A DNA stretch of 64,000 nt from Gambelia wislizenii (GCA_030847615.1 JAUMIR010000014.1:10082501-10146500), one strand, 5' to 3'; positions 25,236 through 37,420 are shown, counted from the first letter of the stretch. Notes: generated from the sequence alone by a model not told the origin. Numbers and translations: made by a program.

Positions 25236-26148
25236 TTTCTGCCTAATTAATACTCAACAACGCTTGCTCTAGGCTCTGTAGAATAACATAGGTTCATTAT
25301 CTGTGCTCTCTGAGGTAAGCAAATGCTTTAATCTGCCACTTCTCTGCTAAGGATGTTTGTTTTGGGGTTCAGCTCCCAGAACTGAGTTGGACACGTTGTC
25401 TGGGTCTAGTGGGAATGGGTCTATAGGACGGGAAGGTTGAGAAAATCACTTTTCTGTTGAATGAGTGTCCCAAATCCTCATCCAGCATTGCTGGTGGTTG
25501 AAATCTCACTATTCTTAAGGTCATCTGGCTGAAAAATAGTTTCCTAGATGAAGCAGCAGCTGCACAGCATTGGTGAAAGGAGTAAATTGTTAAAATAGGT
25601 TATTCAGACCATTAGTTCCCAACTCAAATGATATTTGAAAATCTTCAACAGATGGGAAAGATCCTTTCCTAATCTTGGAAAAACAAAGTGCTTTACATGC
25701 AAGTGAATCGACTCCCAACACACTGCTTGTCAACCCCTATAAGGATGCACAGCCTAAGTTGATGATGAATTCTGCCATAATAGTTTTGGCTGTGTTCTCT
25801 TTGATGCAGTATTCTTCCCAAACCCAGTTTCTTTTTAAAATACCCAATCTGCCTTAGCCTTAAAAGTGCTGTTGGGACAGAAATTGTAGTGTGCAGGAGG
25901 TGTGCAATATTCTTTTAAGAACACACACACTTCAGAGGATGGGGAAATTTGGGACCCTATGGATGTCGCTGAACTCTCTTCCCTCATGGCTCCACTGGCA
26001 TGGCCTGATGGGAATTGTAAACTCAACATTCACAGGGCACATATTCCCCAGCCCTGGCAGTCAATGGCCACCAAAGGGCTTCCCACCCCAAATTTTCTAC
26101 ATAAGCAGGTCTTTCAGCCAGTTGTGAGCCTAGTATCTGGAGAATTTT
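25236..26148. other. Intergenic stretch downstream of HSPA5
   Basis: Apparently unique sequence between the convergent HSPA5 and RABEPK ends. No gene or repeat recognised apart from a short AC tract near 25920. Confidence 0.5.
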
Positions 26149-26149
26149 C

Positions 26150-26400
26150 TTTCTTTAGTTAGTTATTTATACCCCTGCTCTTCAGCCACAAGGCTATCAG
26201 AGCGGTTTACAAATTGTTTTAAGCAATAGCTATTTACACATCTACACTGCATTAAACAGTTTCCAATGTGTATTAGCTAATTGCCCCCCACAAGCTGGGT
26301 ACTCAATTTACCAACCTATGAAAGGATGGAAGGCTGAGTGAACCTTGGAGCCCGCTGGAATCAAACTTGCAACATGGTGGCTTGCAGTATTGGCTTTTGT
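26150..26400 (-). mobile_element. tRNA-headed SINE, family A
   Basis: Reverse copy: tail 'ttagttatttatacccctgc', 'gctatcagagcggtttacaa', 'agctgggtactcaatttacc', 'ggaaggctgagtgaacctt'; the head is degraded. Confidence 0.85.
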
Positions 26401-26648
26401 TTTGTTTTTGGCTTCAGCTAGGAATAGAAGCTATCGAACTAGAAGTGTTGAACATGCCCCAAGCCAACATGGCCAATAGGAATTTAGTTAACACCCCAAA
26501 GCTATGAATTCCCTACATTCCTTTTTGGAGTTGTTTTCTCTTGGAGAGAAATCCAAACTAATCCAGAGGAAGTGCAGAAATCCAGGATTTTAGTGCACCT
26601 GAGGCAGTATAGAATCCCAAGAGCAGCAAAGATCCTTTCTTCGGAGTA

Positions 26649-26863
26649 CTGTTGTCCCTCCGTATTCACAGATTTGGTATCCACGGATTTAAGTATTCAT
26701 GGTTTGAAAATATTCTTAAAAAAACAATAATCCAAAAAGCAAACCTTGATGATGTCATATCTTATATGAGAGACACCATTTTAATGGGACTTGAATATTC
26801 ACGGATTTTGGTATTCACAGGGGGTCCTGGAACCAAACCCCAGCAAATATGAAGGGACAACTG
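26649..26863. mobile_element. MITE family 1, full copy
   Basis: TA-flanked, CTGTTGTCCCTCCGTATTC ... GAAGGGACAACTG. Confidence 0.85.
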
Positions 26864-26885
26864 TACAAAGTTTCCTTCCTACTCA

Positions 26886-27455
26886 GTACAGTACGACTCC
26901 TATCTGCAGGGGATTGGTTCTGCCCCCCCCATACTGAAATCCATGGATAATAGCAAACACCCTCTCAACACTCCCCAAAATATGTGTGATGTGGGAGAAG
27001 GATTATGGGAAAGGGAGGCAGGACGAGGCTGCCTGGCTCCGCCAGTTCACCTGCGGCTTGTGGGTCCAAGGCTGGGCGGCATCTCCGGGCTGTGGGCGTC
27101 CATCTGGCACCTCCCTGCAGGCCTTGTGCCTCCCTGGCCTTGCTCTTCACCTTCCATTGCCACTGCGGAGCCAAGTGAGGGTCAGCCTGTCCAGGTTGTG
27201 GTCATCCCTCTGGCACCACCGGGTACTCTGCATCTCAGTATCATCCAAGCTGTCAGTGGCAATTCAGGCCTCTTATTTGAAGCCTGTTGGTTAGTTCATA
27301 TGTGTATGTTTGGTTCTGCCCCCCCCCCCAATGGGTGGGAGGGTAAGGAACCCTGCCAGAGCCTCTGGAGGGGGAGAATTTCTATTGCCTGTCACCAACC
27401 TCGGATAACTGAATCTGGTTAATGAATTAGCAGGTGTGGGGATGCTACTATATAT
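26886..27455. mobile_element. Possible longer DNA transposon related to MITE family 2
   Basis: The left side ('gactcctatctgcaggggat', 'ccatggataatagcaaac') and right side ('tcggataactgaatctggtt', 'ggggatgctactata') resemble MITE family 2 ends, but about 450 bp of GC-rich unrelated DNA lies between. It is open over 159 codons without any recognisable protein feature. Confidence 0.4.
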
Positions 27456-27487
27456 AATTAGGTATATATATGCAATTGTTAACGTGT

Positions 27488-27610
27488 CTTCATGTTTCCA
27501 ACTTGAAGCAACCCTAAGGGGAACCTATCGGGGGTTTCTTGGCAAGATTTCTTCATAGCAGGGTTGCCTTTGTGTTCCTCTGAGGCTGAGAGAGTGGCTT
27601 TCCATGGCCA
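27488..27610 (-). mobile_element. tRNA-headed SINE, family B, partial
   Basis: 'ccaacttgaagcaaccctaa', 'tcttggcaagatttcttc' and 'ttcctctgaggctgagagag' match the tail and body of family B in reverse. Confidence 0.75.
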
Positions 27611-28364
27611 CAGTTACTCCCATATTTTCTTACTCTAGTCCTTGAACATCTACGTGCATCTGCAAATCCCAATCCACCTGTGGCAAAATAACTGTTTCCT
27701 CTGCCAAATCGTTTTTCAGCTTACTGCTGTCGAGAGCGCATTTGTGTTGGGAGAAGTGGTGGACTGAGGAGACTCGTGTTGGAGACTTATTTTGGCGGAA
27801 ATTAACCTTCAAAGTACATTCCTCTCTTGTGGAAGGAGTGTGTTTCTTAGGGTGCGTGATGGGCAGATATCTATCCTCCCAAGGTGAAAATGGCTGATGG
27901 GGGCAGAAATACTTTCCAGAGGTCTTAAGGAGTCTTGAAGAGACCATGTTCATACTTCTAAAACACTGACTCTTAAAAAGGCATGGCAGGAAGTAACCTC
28001 ATATAGTAACCTCAAATAGCATGGACAAGCAACAGAATCTTCGCTTCAGCACCAACAGAAGCCATTATTTTTAATTGTGACATTTTGCTTCAGATCTGAT
28101 ACACTACCATCCAAAATAGCTACTGGACAAAATTTAGCAGGCTGGTTCATTTGGATTGTGTGTTATGTATGTGATTGTGTTAATTGGTCACTTCCTGCCC
28201 AGGCATTGCAAACATTACAATCTGAAACTTGAAGCAGAATTATGCACCAATATCTAAAATTTGTAGCATTCCTGCTACAAAATGCAGTCTGTGCAAAGTT
28301 TGGATGCAGCTTGAGTTTACATTGTCCCAAATATAACAGCTGCACTGGTTAAGTGAAACTCTTT

Positions 28365-28370
28365 TTTATT
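28365..28370 (-). terminator. RABEPK: RABEPK poly(A) signal
   Basis: AATAAA on the minus strand starting only 8 bp after the RABEPK stop codon (28380-28378), implying a 3'UTR of roughly 25-40 bases if used. Confidence 0.65.
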
Positions 28371-28377
28371 AGTATTA

Positions 28378-28643
28378 TTATTCAAGAATACTTACAACAC
28401 AGTCCCCATAAATCTCCCCTTTAATATCCATTCCCCCAAATATTAGACACAAATAGGTCAGGCATCCCTCTGTGCAGTCTTTTTGCAATTCTGAGCCTTT
28501 GGCTGCTTCCTTCCCTCCAGTCTCACCTCGATCAGTTGTCTTGCCACCAGAAGATGCTTCCCATGGGATAATACACATAGAATGGTCCAGACGTCCAGGG
28601 GGTGAAGCAGTCTTGAACTCCAACTGGGTCCAGTGGCCTCTTT
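28378..28643 (-). CDS. RABEPK: RABEPK last coding exon
   Basis: Residues 284-371: [20 protein letters not shown], a low-complexity charged loop, [20 protein letters not shown], stop TAA. Acceptor CTGCAG. Confidence 0.94.
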
Positions 28644-31600
28644 CTGCAGTGTTGAAAGGGACAGACAAAATTCTTAGAGAAAAAGGTCTGCATAATATAG
28701 AAGAGTTGGGAAAACTAGGGTTAGTTAAAATGAATGTCAGCCATCTACTACATCACACTGGTTTTCCAACTTCCTTGAGGCACAGTGTTTTGTTATTGGA
28801 TGTGAAACCTCAAGTATATTTATTCATACCCAGCTTCTAGTTCCAGTTCCAATCCAATACTTAAGCACCACACCGCACTGTCATCTCCACAATTGCATCC
28901 CACAGGTAAGAAAGAGGGACAAAATTACCCATTGAAAACTTAAATTACATTCCTCCCATTTTAGGGGAAAACTCACCAATGTGATATTTGTACATCGTAT
29001 CTAGTGCTCCTGTTGGGTCCATTCCACCAAAGATGTACAAATGGCCCCGAAAAGCCACGGCTGAGTGGGCCGCCCGTCCTCCTGGGATGGATCCAGTGGC
29101 TGACAAAGTCTCCCATTTCTTGTCAGCTGTAATTGGACAAATGGATCATCATCAATCTCCACCTGATATAAAGTTGAAGGAAGCAAGAGCTTGAAATGCA
29201 CATCTAGGGCAATGTGTGCTTTTGTCAAATCTGCAGTCACATGCACGTAAAACACCACTGAATAAAGAAGACAGGATGGCCTGGGAATTTCATTTTCATC
29301 TAATTAGAAAAGCTGCTAGTCCTTATGACTAAAGATAATGTGTAAAGTGGGTGGGATAATATAGGAAGCACCTGGTATAACTGCAGGGTAAAAGGAAATT
29401 TGAACAGGATTTCCTATTATATAGCTATAAGCCAAACTCATCTGTAATTACTGGATAGTCACAATCACTACTTTGTCATGATTGTGGCACTATTGCCATG
29501 GTTTTAACTCCCCCCGCATCTACTTTACTGGGTATCGGCTGTATAGGGAGAAGGTGATCCATTCTCACACCATTTAGGGCATCAATGAATGATATTTTTG
29601 TCCGGTTGGGTCAGGCCAGGAGAGGTTACTTAGTTAAAAAAACTTATCTAAGTAACTGATAGAGAATACTGGGATTATTTTTATAATATTTCCCTCCATT
29701 TTATCTTCAAAACAATCTGGCAAGTTAAGTTAGGCTAGGCTGAGAGATGGTGACTGGGAAAAGGCCAGTGAGCTTTATGGCTAAATGCAGATTCTCATTA
29801 ACTCTGAGAAATGATGCATCCCATTAAGCTGTGCCTGTAGTATGCATCTTGCAACTTCAGAGACAATGGGTAATCAATATGGCCAAATTTTTGAAATTTT
29901 TTTGTTTGTTTGTTCCACTGATTCCTAGTTTTTGTCTCATGCCTGATGAAGACTTCTGGAGAACTTGAAATCTCAATGTCACTTAGGCACCACTGTCATA
30001 ACATTCATTGTGCTGGATTAATGGTATTGCCAAATGGTGGTGTTCATCATAACCTGGCATTCTAAGAGCCATTGCACCAGAAGTGGATAGACAGCAGCCT
30101 TGGAGAAACTGCTGGCTAATCAAGCATAGCATAAGAGTTCTCTGTGTGGGATTCTGCTACATCTCCCTGTCATCACCCTCAGGACTCACTGATAGCCCCC
30201 TCCATGAACATTTTGTTGCTAGTGGAGAGGGAAAGGGAATGGAGGAGTGTTTGGCTATGTCCCAGTAGCCAGATGCAGACCGATGACACCTTTCACTTAG
30301 ATCCACAGGTTCAGCATACAATGTTGCTGGTTTGCATATGGCTGCGGAAACATAGCCAGAAACCTCTCCAACCTACAGTAGGACCCCTATATCACCACTG
30401 ATTCATTATCCACTGATTCAATTATCCACGGGACACAAAACAGCATATGTACCATAGTCTTCCCAGAAAATGTGCCCTCTCTAGCCATTTTCTAGGTCCT
30501 CCAAGGCAACTCTACGGAATTTTAAACTGGAAGTCCCACTATTTTCAACAGCATTCGGTATTATCCAGTTTTTGGTATCCACGCCCCCCCCCCCGAACCA
30601 ATCCCCAGCGGATACAGGGGTCCTACTGTACTCCGCTCTTAAATCAGCAATAGTATGGCCATGGGGTATTGTGGTGAGTCTGGGAGAGGGGCTTTGGTCC
30701 TTGAGGAGGGTGCTAGAGAATACTAACCTCTGCAACAACCAAAACAAGCATAAGGTGGATTTACACCTGCGTACGTCACTAATAGGATGCCAGCACCTTG
30801 TGTTTTAACAAATCACAGTCCAGCAAACAGCCAAATGCAATATAGTAGTTAAAAAAGTCAGGGATGAATGCCAAATGGTGGCTCAGGAAGGCAGAGGAAA
30901 TTATCATCTACAGCCTGTGAGGTATTCACTGGGATGACCTGTACAAAGCAAATAGAAATCCACATCCAAGCTGTTACAACTCAGGGTTTTTAAATAGCAC
31001 ATTCAAACAGATGTGCAGGAAGATGGCCAATGAACACTCTTACTTTACAGGTGAGAAAAAACCTGAAGCTGTGAGATGTGCAGTTAGTACAAGTCCAGCC
31101 TCAGCAGAGGGGTTTTGACACCTGCAATTTGCTTTGATATTGCAGAGCAACTGGGAGCTGGAAATCCTTAACAGTATAACAATCCACTTGTGTATCCTAA
31201 TCTACCTTCTAATCCAACTACACATTCACACTTGTTGCTTGCAGATGGACATTCCCACTGCCCTCGGATTTCAGGACAGTACCTGGGATAGTTTCTTTTG
31301 CCTTTTAAATGCATGCTCCTAGTCCTTAAGATTTTAGAGCTGCTCTTTTTAAAGAAAGTTTCAAGAGAGAGGGGTACAAAAGTTAAAATGGCACTTACTT
31401 ATATCAATGGAGAACAGATCATTGTAAAACGTATCACCAGCCAAGCCTCCGTGTATGAAGAGTCTGTTCTCAACAGCCACCACAGCATGGCCATGCCGAG
31501 GTGCTGGGGGCTGGCCATGAACCTCTGGTTGTAGCCATGTCAGCGTGGCTACATAGAATGGAAAACATTAGGGTGAGGGACTACGTTTGGATGAGAGAAA

Positions 31601-33495
31601 AACCTCAAAAAATCCAATCATCTCCAGTTTTAATGGGTTCAGGAAGGTGGTGATGAGAATGACTTCCCTGGCTGTAACCCTGGAGTAGGGGGAGCTACTT
31701 CCACTCAGACTAGATCAACCTTTAACCTTCCAGATGTTTTGGACTTCCATCTTCCAGAAGCCTCAGTCAATATGGCCAATGGTAGGGCATTCTGGGAGTG
31801 GAGGTTCAAAACTTACCAAAGATTGAGAACAAATGGACTTAGATAATAATTGGCAAATAGTGGGGTTTCCAGGTTTCGTGGCCTGACCCCTGTTCTCCAG
31901 TCCTCAGGATGAGAGGGTTGAATCTCAGGGTGAGAGCATTGCCTTGAAACTTACATGTACAGTATATTATACAGTGAGTTTGTGGCTCCCAGCTGCAACA
32001 GACTACTTTGGAGCAGCTGATGTAGAGTGTTCTCTGTTCAAAGCAGATCTTGGAAAACTTCTTTTGGCTGAACTACAGCTCCCACTACAGCACTTGCAAA
32101 GGTATTAAAATATTTGCTCTTTCTCCCACAGAGGTGGGAAAAGTATGTTTCTTTTTCTGTTCAATGAAGAGCACAGAAAATATAATTTCCAACTCATTTG
32201 TTGGACTTGGGTGTTGATTAACTGGATGATGTGCTCTCAGCAACTGCAGTTGATGCTCAATTTATCAGGCTTACTGACATCACCAGGGACCTTATAGCAC
32301 TACGATTCCACTTAAACTGCCATGGCTGCATCCTATAGAATCTGGAAGTTTATAGTTTGGTGAGTCACTAAAGCTCTCTGGCTGAGAATTCTAAATAGCC
32401 CTTCCTAAACTGCACATCCCAGGATTCCATAGGATGTTGTCATGGTAATTAATAGGGGCATATAGTGCTATAACTGTGTAGTGTGAAAGGACCCCTTGGG
32501 CTTGCTCCCTTGGGACCAGAGGCTGTTCCGAGGCTCAGGTTCCCGACACTTGGAACACTCTTTGTTAATCCTGGCTGAAGGGAGTTCTCTATACTCTCTG
32601 CAGCATGTATAATTTTGTAAAACTTTGCTGCCTCATCTCCTTTCCCCAAATTTTCAAATGATGCCGTCCTTACATTGCTTATTCTTTTCTTCATCTTCCC
32701 CAGGTTACAACATCCTTTTCAGGATAGAGTGTTGGCTGTTAAAATTATTCATATTGTTCCCAACGAGGCCCGTGGTATCCATTAACTAGTTTAGTTTTAG
32801 TCCAAGAAGTTTTTATTCAAGAATGGGGAACATGTGGCTCTACAGAATACTGAGCTGTAACTTCCACACTTCATCTTTCCTGATTGGTTATTATGACTAG
32901 GGCTGATGGAAGCTGCAGTCCAAAACATCTGGAGAGCCCCCACATTCCCCCATCCTACTTTAATCTACAGATATCAAGCACTTTTTTACTTCAGCAAACC
33001 AAAACAGCAGAGTCTACCTGAGTCAAATATATGAAGTTGCTGATCTTTAACAGGGTCCACCCCTTTGTCGCCCCCTCCGAAGACATATAGTCGGTCACCA
33101 ATGGCTGCCGTGGACGTATGAAATGTGCGCGGGGATGGAGGAGTACCAGTTACTTCAGGCTTCTCCCAAGTTCCAGTTTCTAAGAAGGAAAGGAAAAGCC
33201 ATTCACAAACTTTAAGACTGAAGAGCTGCAGGCTACATATACAGGTACAGTATACCTCACTTAACAAAGCTGATGGGTCCCTGCAAAGAGGATGAAATGT
33301 CCAACGTCACCCTGTGAGAAACTTTAGGAGGCAACATTAACTTTTTGTTCTCTGGTTAAAAATAATTTTTGTGGGGGTCAAGGAACAGGACAATGAGGGC
33401 GGGTGTGGCCCTTCAGGGCCTGAAGGAGAGGGCAATGCCCTTGCTCTAAACACTATGCCACATTGTTTTTCTATTTATTGCTATTCATAATTATA

Positions 33496-33548
<53 letters not shown>

Positions 33549-33550
33549 AT

Positions 33551-33583
<33 letters not shown>

Positions 33584-36500
33584 CACACACATGGATGGAG
33601 GATGGAGCAAGCTTGTTTTCTGCTGCTCCAGAGACTAGAACACAGAGCAATGGATGCAAGCTCCAGGAACAGAGATTCCACCTCAACATTAGGAGGAACT
33701 TTCTGACAGTAAGAGCTGTTCAGCAGTGGAACACATTCCCTGGAGCGTGGTGGGGTCTCCTTCCTTGGAGGTCTTTAAACAGAGGCTGGATGGCCATCTG
33801 TCAGGAATGCTTTGATTGTGATTTCCTGTGTGGCAGGGGGTTGGACTGGATGGCCCTTGTGGTCTCTTCCAACTTTACAATTCTATGATTCTACCTGAAT
33901 ACTACCAGGAAAGTCAGAACAGCTGGAGAAAATTTTTATCCAAAGAAGTAAAAAAGCAAGAAATAATGCTTACGGAGGTCCAAAACTTGCACACAATTCC
34001 TGTTCCCAGTTTCACTGGCTCCTCCGTATACCCAGAGCCTCATGGGCTGACTTGCAGGAATGAAGGCAGCATGTTCATATCGGGGCAAAAGGGCCAGCCA
34101 CTTAGGGGTTATCCAGCTGTGAGAGTCTGTGGCACAGAAAAACACGTCAATGAGGAAAAGCACTGGGTCACTTAGAGCACAATCTTCCACATGTGTACTC
34201 AGACATAAATCTGACTGACCCAGTTTGTGTGTCATGACAAGCCATGGTGTGGGTTTTTTGAAATCTGGCTTGTGATGATGTGCAAAACCAACCTCTACTA
34301 AAAAGCCATGGTTTGTTCATCAGTGACAAACCATAAACTGAAACTGTAGCTTATGGTTGGCTTACAAATCTCTGGGTTGTTTAAACTATGGCTTGGGGTA
34401 ACATTTGAATCTGCAAGATGGCTTTTCCTCCAGCTGCCTACTCTAAAACAGACCCTGACAAAAGGGACAGAAGAAAAACAAAGCAGAATTGAGAAAGATA
34501 AACATTAGTTTGTTTGGTCTTATGCTGTGCAAATCATGGCTTAAGCAACAGACTACAGTTCATCACATCATGCAGATATAGGTCGCACTCCCATTTACAC
34601 AGGATATGTTCCCATAGGTATGCAAAACCACATATAATAGCGAACCGACATAGAATACCATCAAATCGTGCTGGAGGACCTAAAAAATGCCTAGGAGGAT
34701 GCCTCTCTGGGTATCTGGTGCAATTCTATGGTCAACTTTTGGTGGCTGACCATAGAGTTGTGCTGGAGACCTCTCAATGGCTTGAGAGACCACCCCCATC
34801 CCAACTCTATAGTCTTCCAGATGCCTAGAGGGACCTTTTCCCCCTGCTTGCGGGTTAAGTGAAACAATGGGTACCAATCCTGTATAAATGGAGGCGGAGG
34901 CAAGCTGTACATCCAATTATCAACAGGGTCTATATAACCATATGGACTAGGAATGACATTTCCCCAAACAAACAATGGAAGTGGAGATTCTTGGGAAGTT
35001 CAGTTTTGATAATGTCATGTACTTTTTCTGGATGTCTGCACTTTCCACATGCTAATCCTTACCAAGATTAATGACATGCGAGTCAGAGAAACTGCCATTT
35101 GGGTTTGCTCCTCCAACAATGATGATTTTTCCTTTCCTGTTGCTTGGCTCCAGAGGGGGCACATAAAAAGACACATGACCCACACGGGCACAGGGACTCT
35201 CCCCAAATGGAACAAGAGAGTACCTGAAGCACAGAAATAACCCAAAAAGAAAAAAGGGAATATCAGGAAGGTTTCCATTCCATACAGTACAAACAAAAGA
35301 GAACACATTTAAATTGGTACTGCTGTCTACATTTACTTCATAGTAAGTACCACTGAGTACACTGGGGCAGAGTTCTGAGGAAGTATGTACAGGTCTGTAC
35401 AGACTTATAAGGAGGACCTAATAGACTGAGCTGTGGACGACAAAATTTTCATGTCACAAGTTAATTTGGATGGTGTGGTGATCACACCTCATATCGTTAG
35501 GTGGGTTTTTTTGCCCACCCTCACAGTGGCAAACCCAAATGCCTTCTCACATTGGCCTTTGGCAAGTGGTTCCCAAACTTTGTTCCTCCAGGTGGTTCAA
35601 GCCTCCGCTCCCAGAGTCCCTGAACATCAGCCAAGCTGGCTGGGACTTCTGGGAGCTCAAGTTCAAAACACCTGGAGGACCAACGTTTGGGAACCGCTTC
35701 CCTAGGCTATTGCAGCCACCAGCATTGCCACTACATGCACTTCTACTAAAGTCCTAGGCATTTTCTAGGAAGATTCTATGGTAGGTGTGATGCTTTGTGC
35801 TCCGTGGATAACTGAAACCACGGGTATTGATCCTGCGGCTACAGGGGCCCTACTTGTAATACACAGGGCCATCTTAAAAGCGGTTGGTCCTGTAAGGCTA
35901 CTAAATACAGGGTCTACAATTGACTGAAGAGGATACAAAGGACAGATCCCTGTGTTAGGGAAACTGCAATCAAAAACCAAATGCAAGGAACAAGAAATGA
36001 AGGGCAAAAGGAAGAATATGCATTTCCCTCTCCCTCTTATGGAGAGTGGAGCATGCAGAAAGAGCCCCCCACTGCCAATCAGGGGAGAGTGTGAAGCAGG
36101 GGGGATTTGCTCCTCCCTCCGCTGCCACCACTTTGTGATGCACAGCCTCCAAGTCATAGCCAAACTACGTCTCCCAGTGGTACAGCACGAGATCTTTTCC
36201 GGCAGGCCTTTCCTGAATAGCTATCCTGGTCTGAAGATTTGGCTGTCTTTTCCCTTAAGCTGCGATTGAATTATTCCATTTTTTTCTGTTTTAAATTATT
36301 GTATGTTTTAAATCTTTTTAATTTAATATTGTTTTAAGGAGTGGGTGGGTAAGGGTACTAATGTAATTATAGGATTTTTATGCTGTAAGCCGCCCTGATT
36401 GCATTGCATAGGAATGTTGGGGGGGGGTTAGGAAGTTTTTATTGGAATAAGACCATTCTACTGAAAAATACACCCAACTGCAAAAGGCCGTAACAATAAC

Positions 36501-37273
36501 ACAATAATAATAATAATTGTTTTCCTCTTTTCTTACTAATACAACAATAAAACTATCTATCCTAACGCTAATATATTTTTCCTCTTAATCTAAACACACT
36601 ACAGTATAATCACAGTATATTTACACATTATAAGTAAATAAATTTTATTATTATTACTACTACTACTACTACTATGTATTCCTGGCTGTGTCTCCTTCCC
36701 TGAGAATCACTCAGGCCAGGCTGGATTTGCTCTTTCTCTAAGCCTCTAACTTCCAAGGAACTCAAACTGTCTTGAATCACTCCAAGCCTCATCTTTAAAA
36801 TACACATGACCATCTTAAAGGCAGTTGGTCCTGTAAGGCTATGAAGTTCAGGGTCTACAATTAACTGAGCAGACTACACAAAAGACAGATCCCTGTGTTA
36901 AGGAAACTGCAATCAAAAATCAAATACAAGGCACAGGAAATGTATGTTACTAATAAAAGTAACAGAGGAAAAAAAAAACAAGGCATAGGAAATGAAAAAG
37001 GGCAAATGGAAGAATATGCATTTCCTTTTCCCTCTTATGGAGAGAGGAGCATGCAGAATGCCTACTCCAGTTTGGGGGTGCAAAAAGAGCACCACCCCCC
37101 TCTACCAACCAGAGCTGCAGCACCATCAGGGGCTTTCCTTGCACCCACACCCACTTTGCACGCCCTCCGCCCCACACTGCATTCACACGTGAAACCCACC
37201 AGCTCGCGCCTTCCGGGCTGTCGCCAGGTTTCAGCTCCTGCAGCGATGCCCGCAATCTGCCCTCCGGCCCCAT
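28378..37273 (-). CDS. RABEPK: RABEPK, Rab9 effector p40 with kelch repeats (7 coding exons)
   Basis: A kelch beta-propeller protein that binds Rab9-GTP and acts in endosome-to-Golgi return of mannose-6-phosphate receptors (family knowledge). CDS join on the minus strand: 37273-37200, 35223-35063, 34126-33974, 33179-33018, 31548-31399, 29126-28977, 28643-28378. All junctions are GT-AG and in phase; total 371 aa (human 372). Kelch signatures in order: VGH...[25 protein letters not shown]...[26 protein letters not shown]...[21 protein letters not shown]...[18 protein letters not shown]...[12 protein letters not shown], and [12 protein letters not shown]...LIFGGMD. The region between the last two strands is a variable, charged insertion, as in mammals. 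The start ATG (37273-37271) is weak and follows an out-of-frame ATG 4 bases upstream. It converges with HSPA5 and diverges from PPP6C. Confidence 0.96.
28977..29126 (-). CDS. RABEPK: RABEPK coding exon 6
   Basis: Residues 234-283: [43 protein letters not shown]. Acceptor ATTACAG, donor G|GTGAGT. Confidence 0.94.
29685..29812 (-). mobile_element. L2-like/SINE remnant
   Basis: 'ggctaggctgagagatggtg', 'ggccagtgagctttatggct' correspond to a common squamate repeat seen also at 44.17 and 45.74 kb (the '...gactggcccaaggtcaccc...' class). Class assignment is tentative. Confidence 0.5.
30376..30631. mobile_element. MITE family 2, full copy (RABEPK intron)
   Basis: TA-flanked; CAGTAGGACCCCTATATC ... 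GGGGTCCTACTG terminal repeats; interior 'tatccactgattcaattat', 'gccattttctaggtcctcc', 'aatccccagcggataca'. It lies between RABEPK exons and so has been tolerated in an intron. Confidence 0.85.
31399..31548 (-). CDS. RABEPK: RABEPK coding exon 5
   Basis: Residues 184-233: [40 protein letters not shown]. Acceptor TATGTAG, donor A|GTAAGT. Confidence 0.95.
32297..32478. mobile_element. Foldback MITE family 3
   Basis: Inverted ends ('gcactacgattccacttaaa' at the left, 'catatagtgctataactgtg' at the right) around 'ctggctgagaattctaaata' and 'tcccaggattccatagga'. Other copies are at 54926-55135 and 58612-58812. Confidence 0.65.
33018..33179 (-). CDS. RABEPK: RABEPK coding exon 4
   Basis: Residues 130-183: [40 protein letters not shown]. 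Acceptor TTCTTAG, donor G|GTAGAC. Confidence 0.95.
33496..33591. repeat. Compound microsatellite (GT)n(TA)n(GT)n(AC)n
   Basis: About 95 bp of alternating purine-pyrimidine dinucleotides, with GT and AC blocks in inverted arrangement, in a RABEPK intron. It abuts a CR1 3' end at 33594. Confidence 0.95.
33594..33894 (+). mobile_element. CR1 LINE 3' end (RABEPK intron)
   Basis: 'ggagcaagcttgttttctgc', 'gagctgttcagcagtggaac', 'ggttggactggatggccctt', terminal 'ttctatgattcta'. Antisense to the host gene. Confidence 0.9.
33974..34126 (-). CDS. RABEPK: RABEPK coding exon 3
   Basis: Residues 79-129: [40 protein letters not shown]. Acceptor GCCACAG at 34127 keeps the frame; a nearby AG at 34117 would not. 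Donor C|GTAAGC. Confidence 0.94.
35063..35223 (-). CDS. RABEPK: RABEPK coding exon 2
   Basis: Residues 25-78: [39 protein letters not shown]. Acceptor GCTTCAG, donor G|GTAAGG. Confidence 0.95.
36275..36830. repeat. LINE-tail-like repeat and (ATT)/(ACT)n tracts
   Basis: 36275-36420 has 'tgctgtaagccgccctgatt' and a G run; 36500-36515 and 36645-36675 hold trinucleotide tracts. About 36780-36930 repeats 35865-35990 ('ttggtcctgtaaggctat', 'gacagatccctgtgtta'), so a segmental copy is present. Confidence 0.55.
37200..37273 (-). CDS. RABEPK: RABEPK coding exon 1
   Basis: Residues 1-24 ([20 protein letters not shown] then EGAS) plus two bases of Trp25; the ELKPGD...W pattern aligns with the human N-terminus, and phase 2 matches the next exon. 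Donor CTG|GTGGGT. Confidence 0.85.
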
Positions 37274-37420
37274 TCATGCAGCCAGAGGAGGAAGAGAGGG
37301 GCGGGGTCCAAAGCAGTCGCCCCGCCCCTTTTCCCAGGGCCCGTTGCTAGGAGACCAGGAGCTCCGCCTCCAGGGAGGCAGCCAGTTTCTTCCCAGCTCA
37401 ATTCAAGCTTTGCAACCAAC
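37274..37420 (-). promoter_or_regulatory. RABEPK: RABEPK promoter with RFX X-box
   Basis: GC-rich flank upstream of the RABEPK start. It holds two GC boxes (GGGGCGGGG-type, as 'ccccgcccctt' near 37320-37330) and GTTGCTAGGAGAC at 37343-37355, which fits the RFX X-box pattern RYYNYY-N-RRNRAC exactly. No TATA box seen. Confidence 0.65.

Noticed and set aside
26943..27422. 159-codon plus-strand open frame as a gene
   Set aside because: GC-rich DNA flanked by DNA-transposon-like ends, no recognised domain, no start context or splice structure; overlapping frames are open on both strands.
34107..34127. RABEPK exon 3 acceptor at 34117
   Set aside because: It gives a frame that hits a stop after the preceding exon; the acceptor at 34127 restores the phase and the His-x-Trp alignment.
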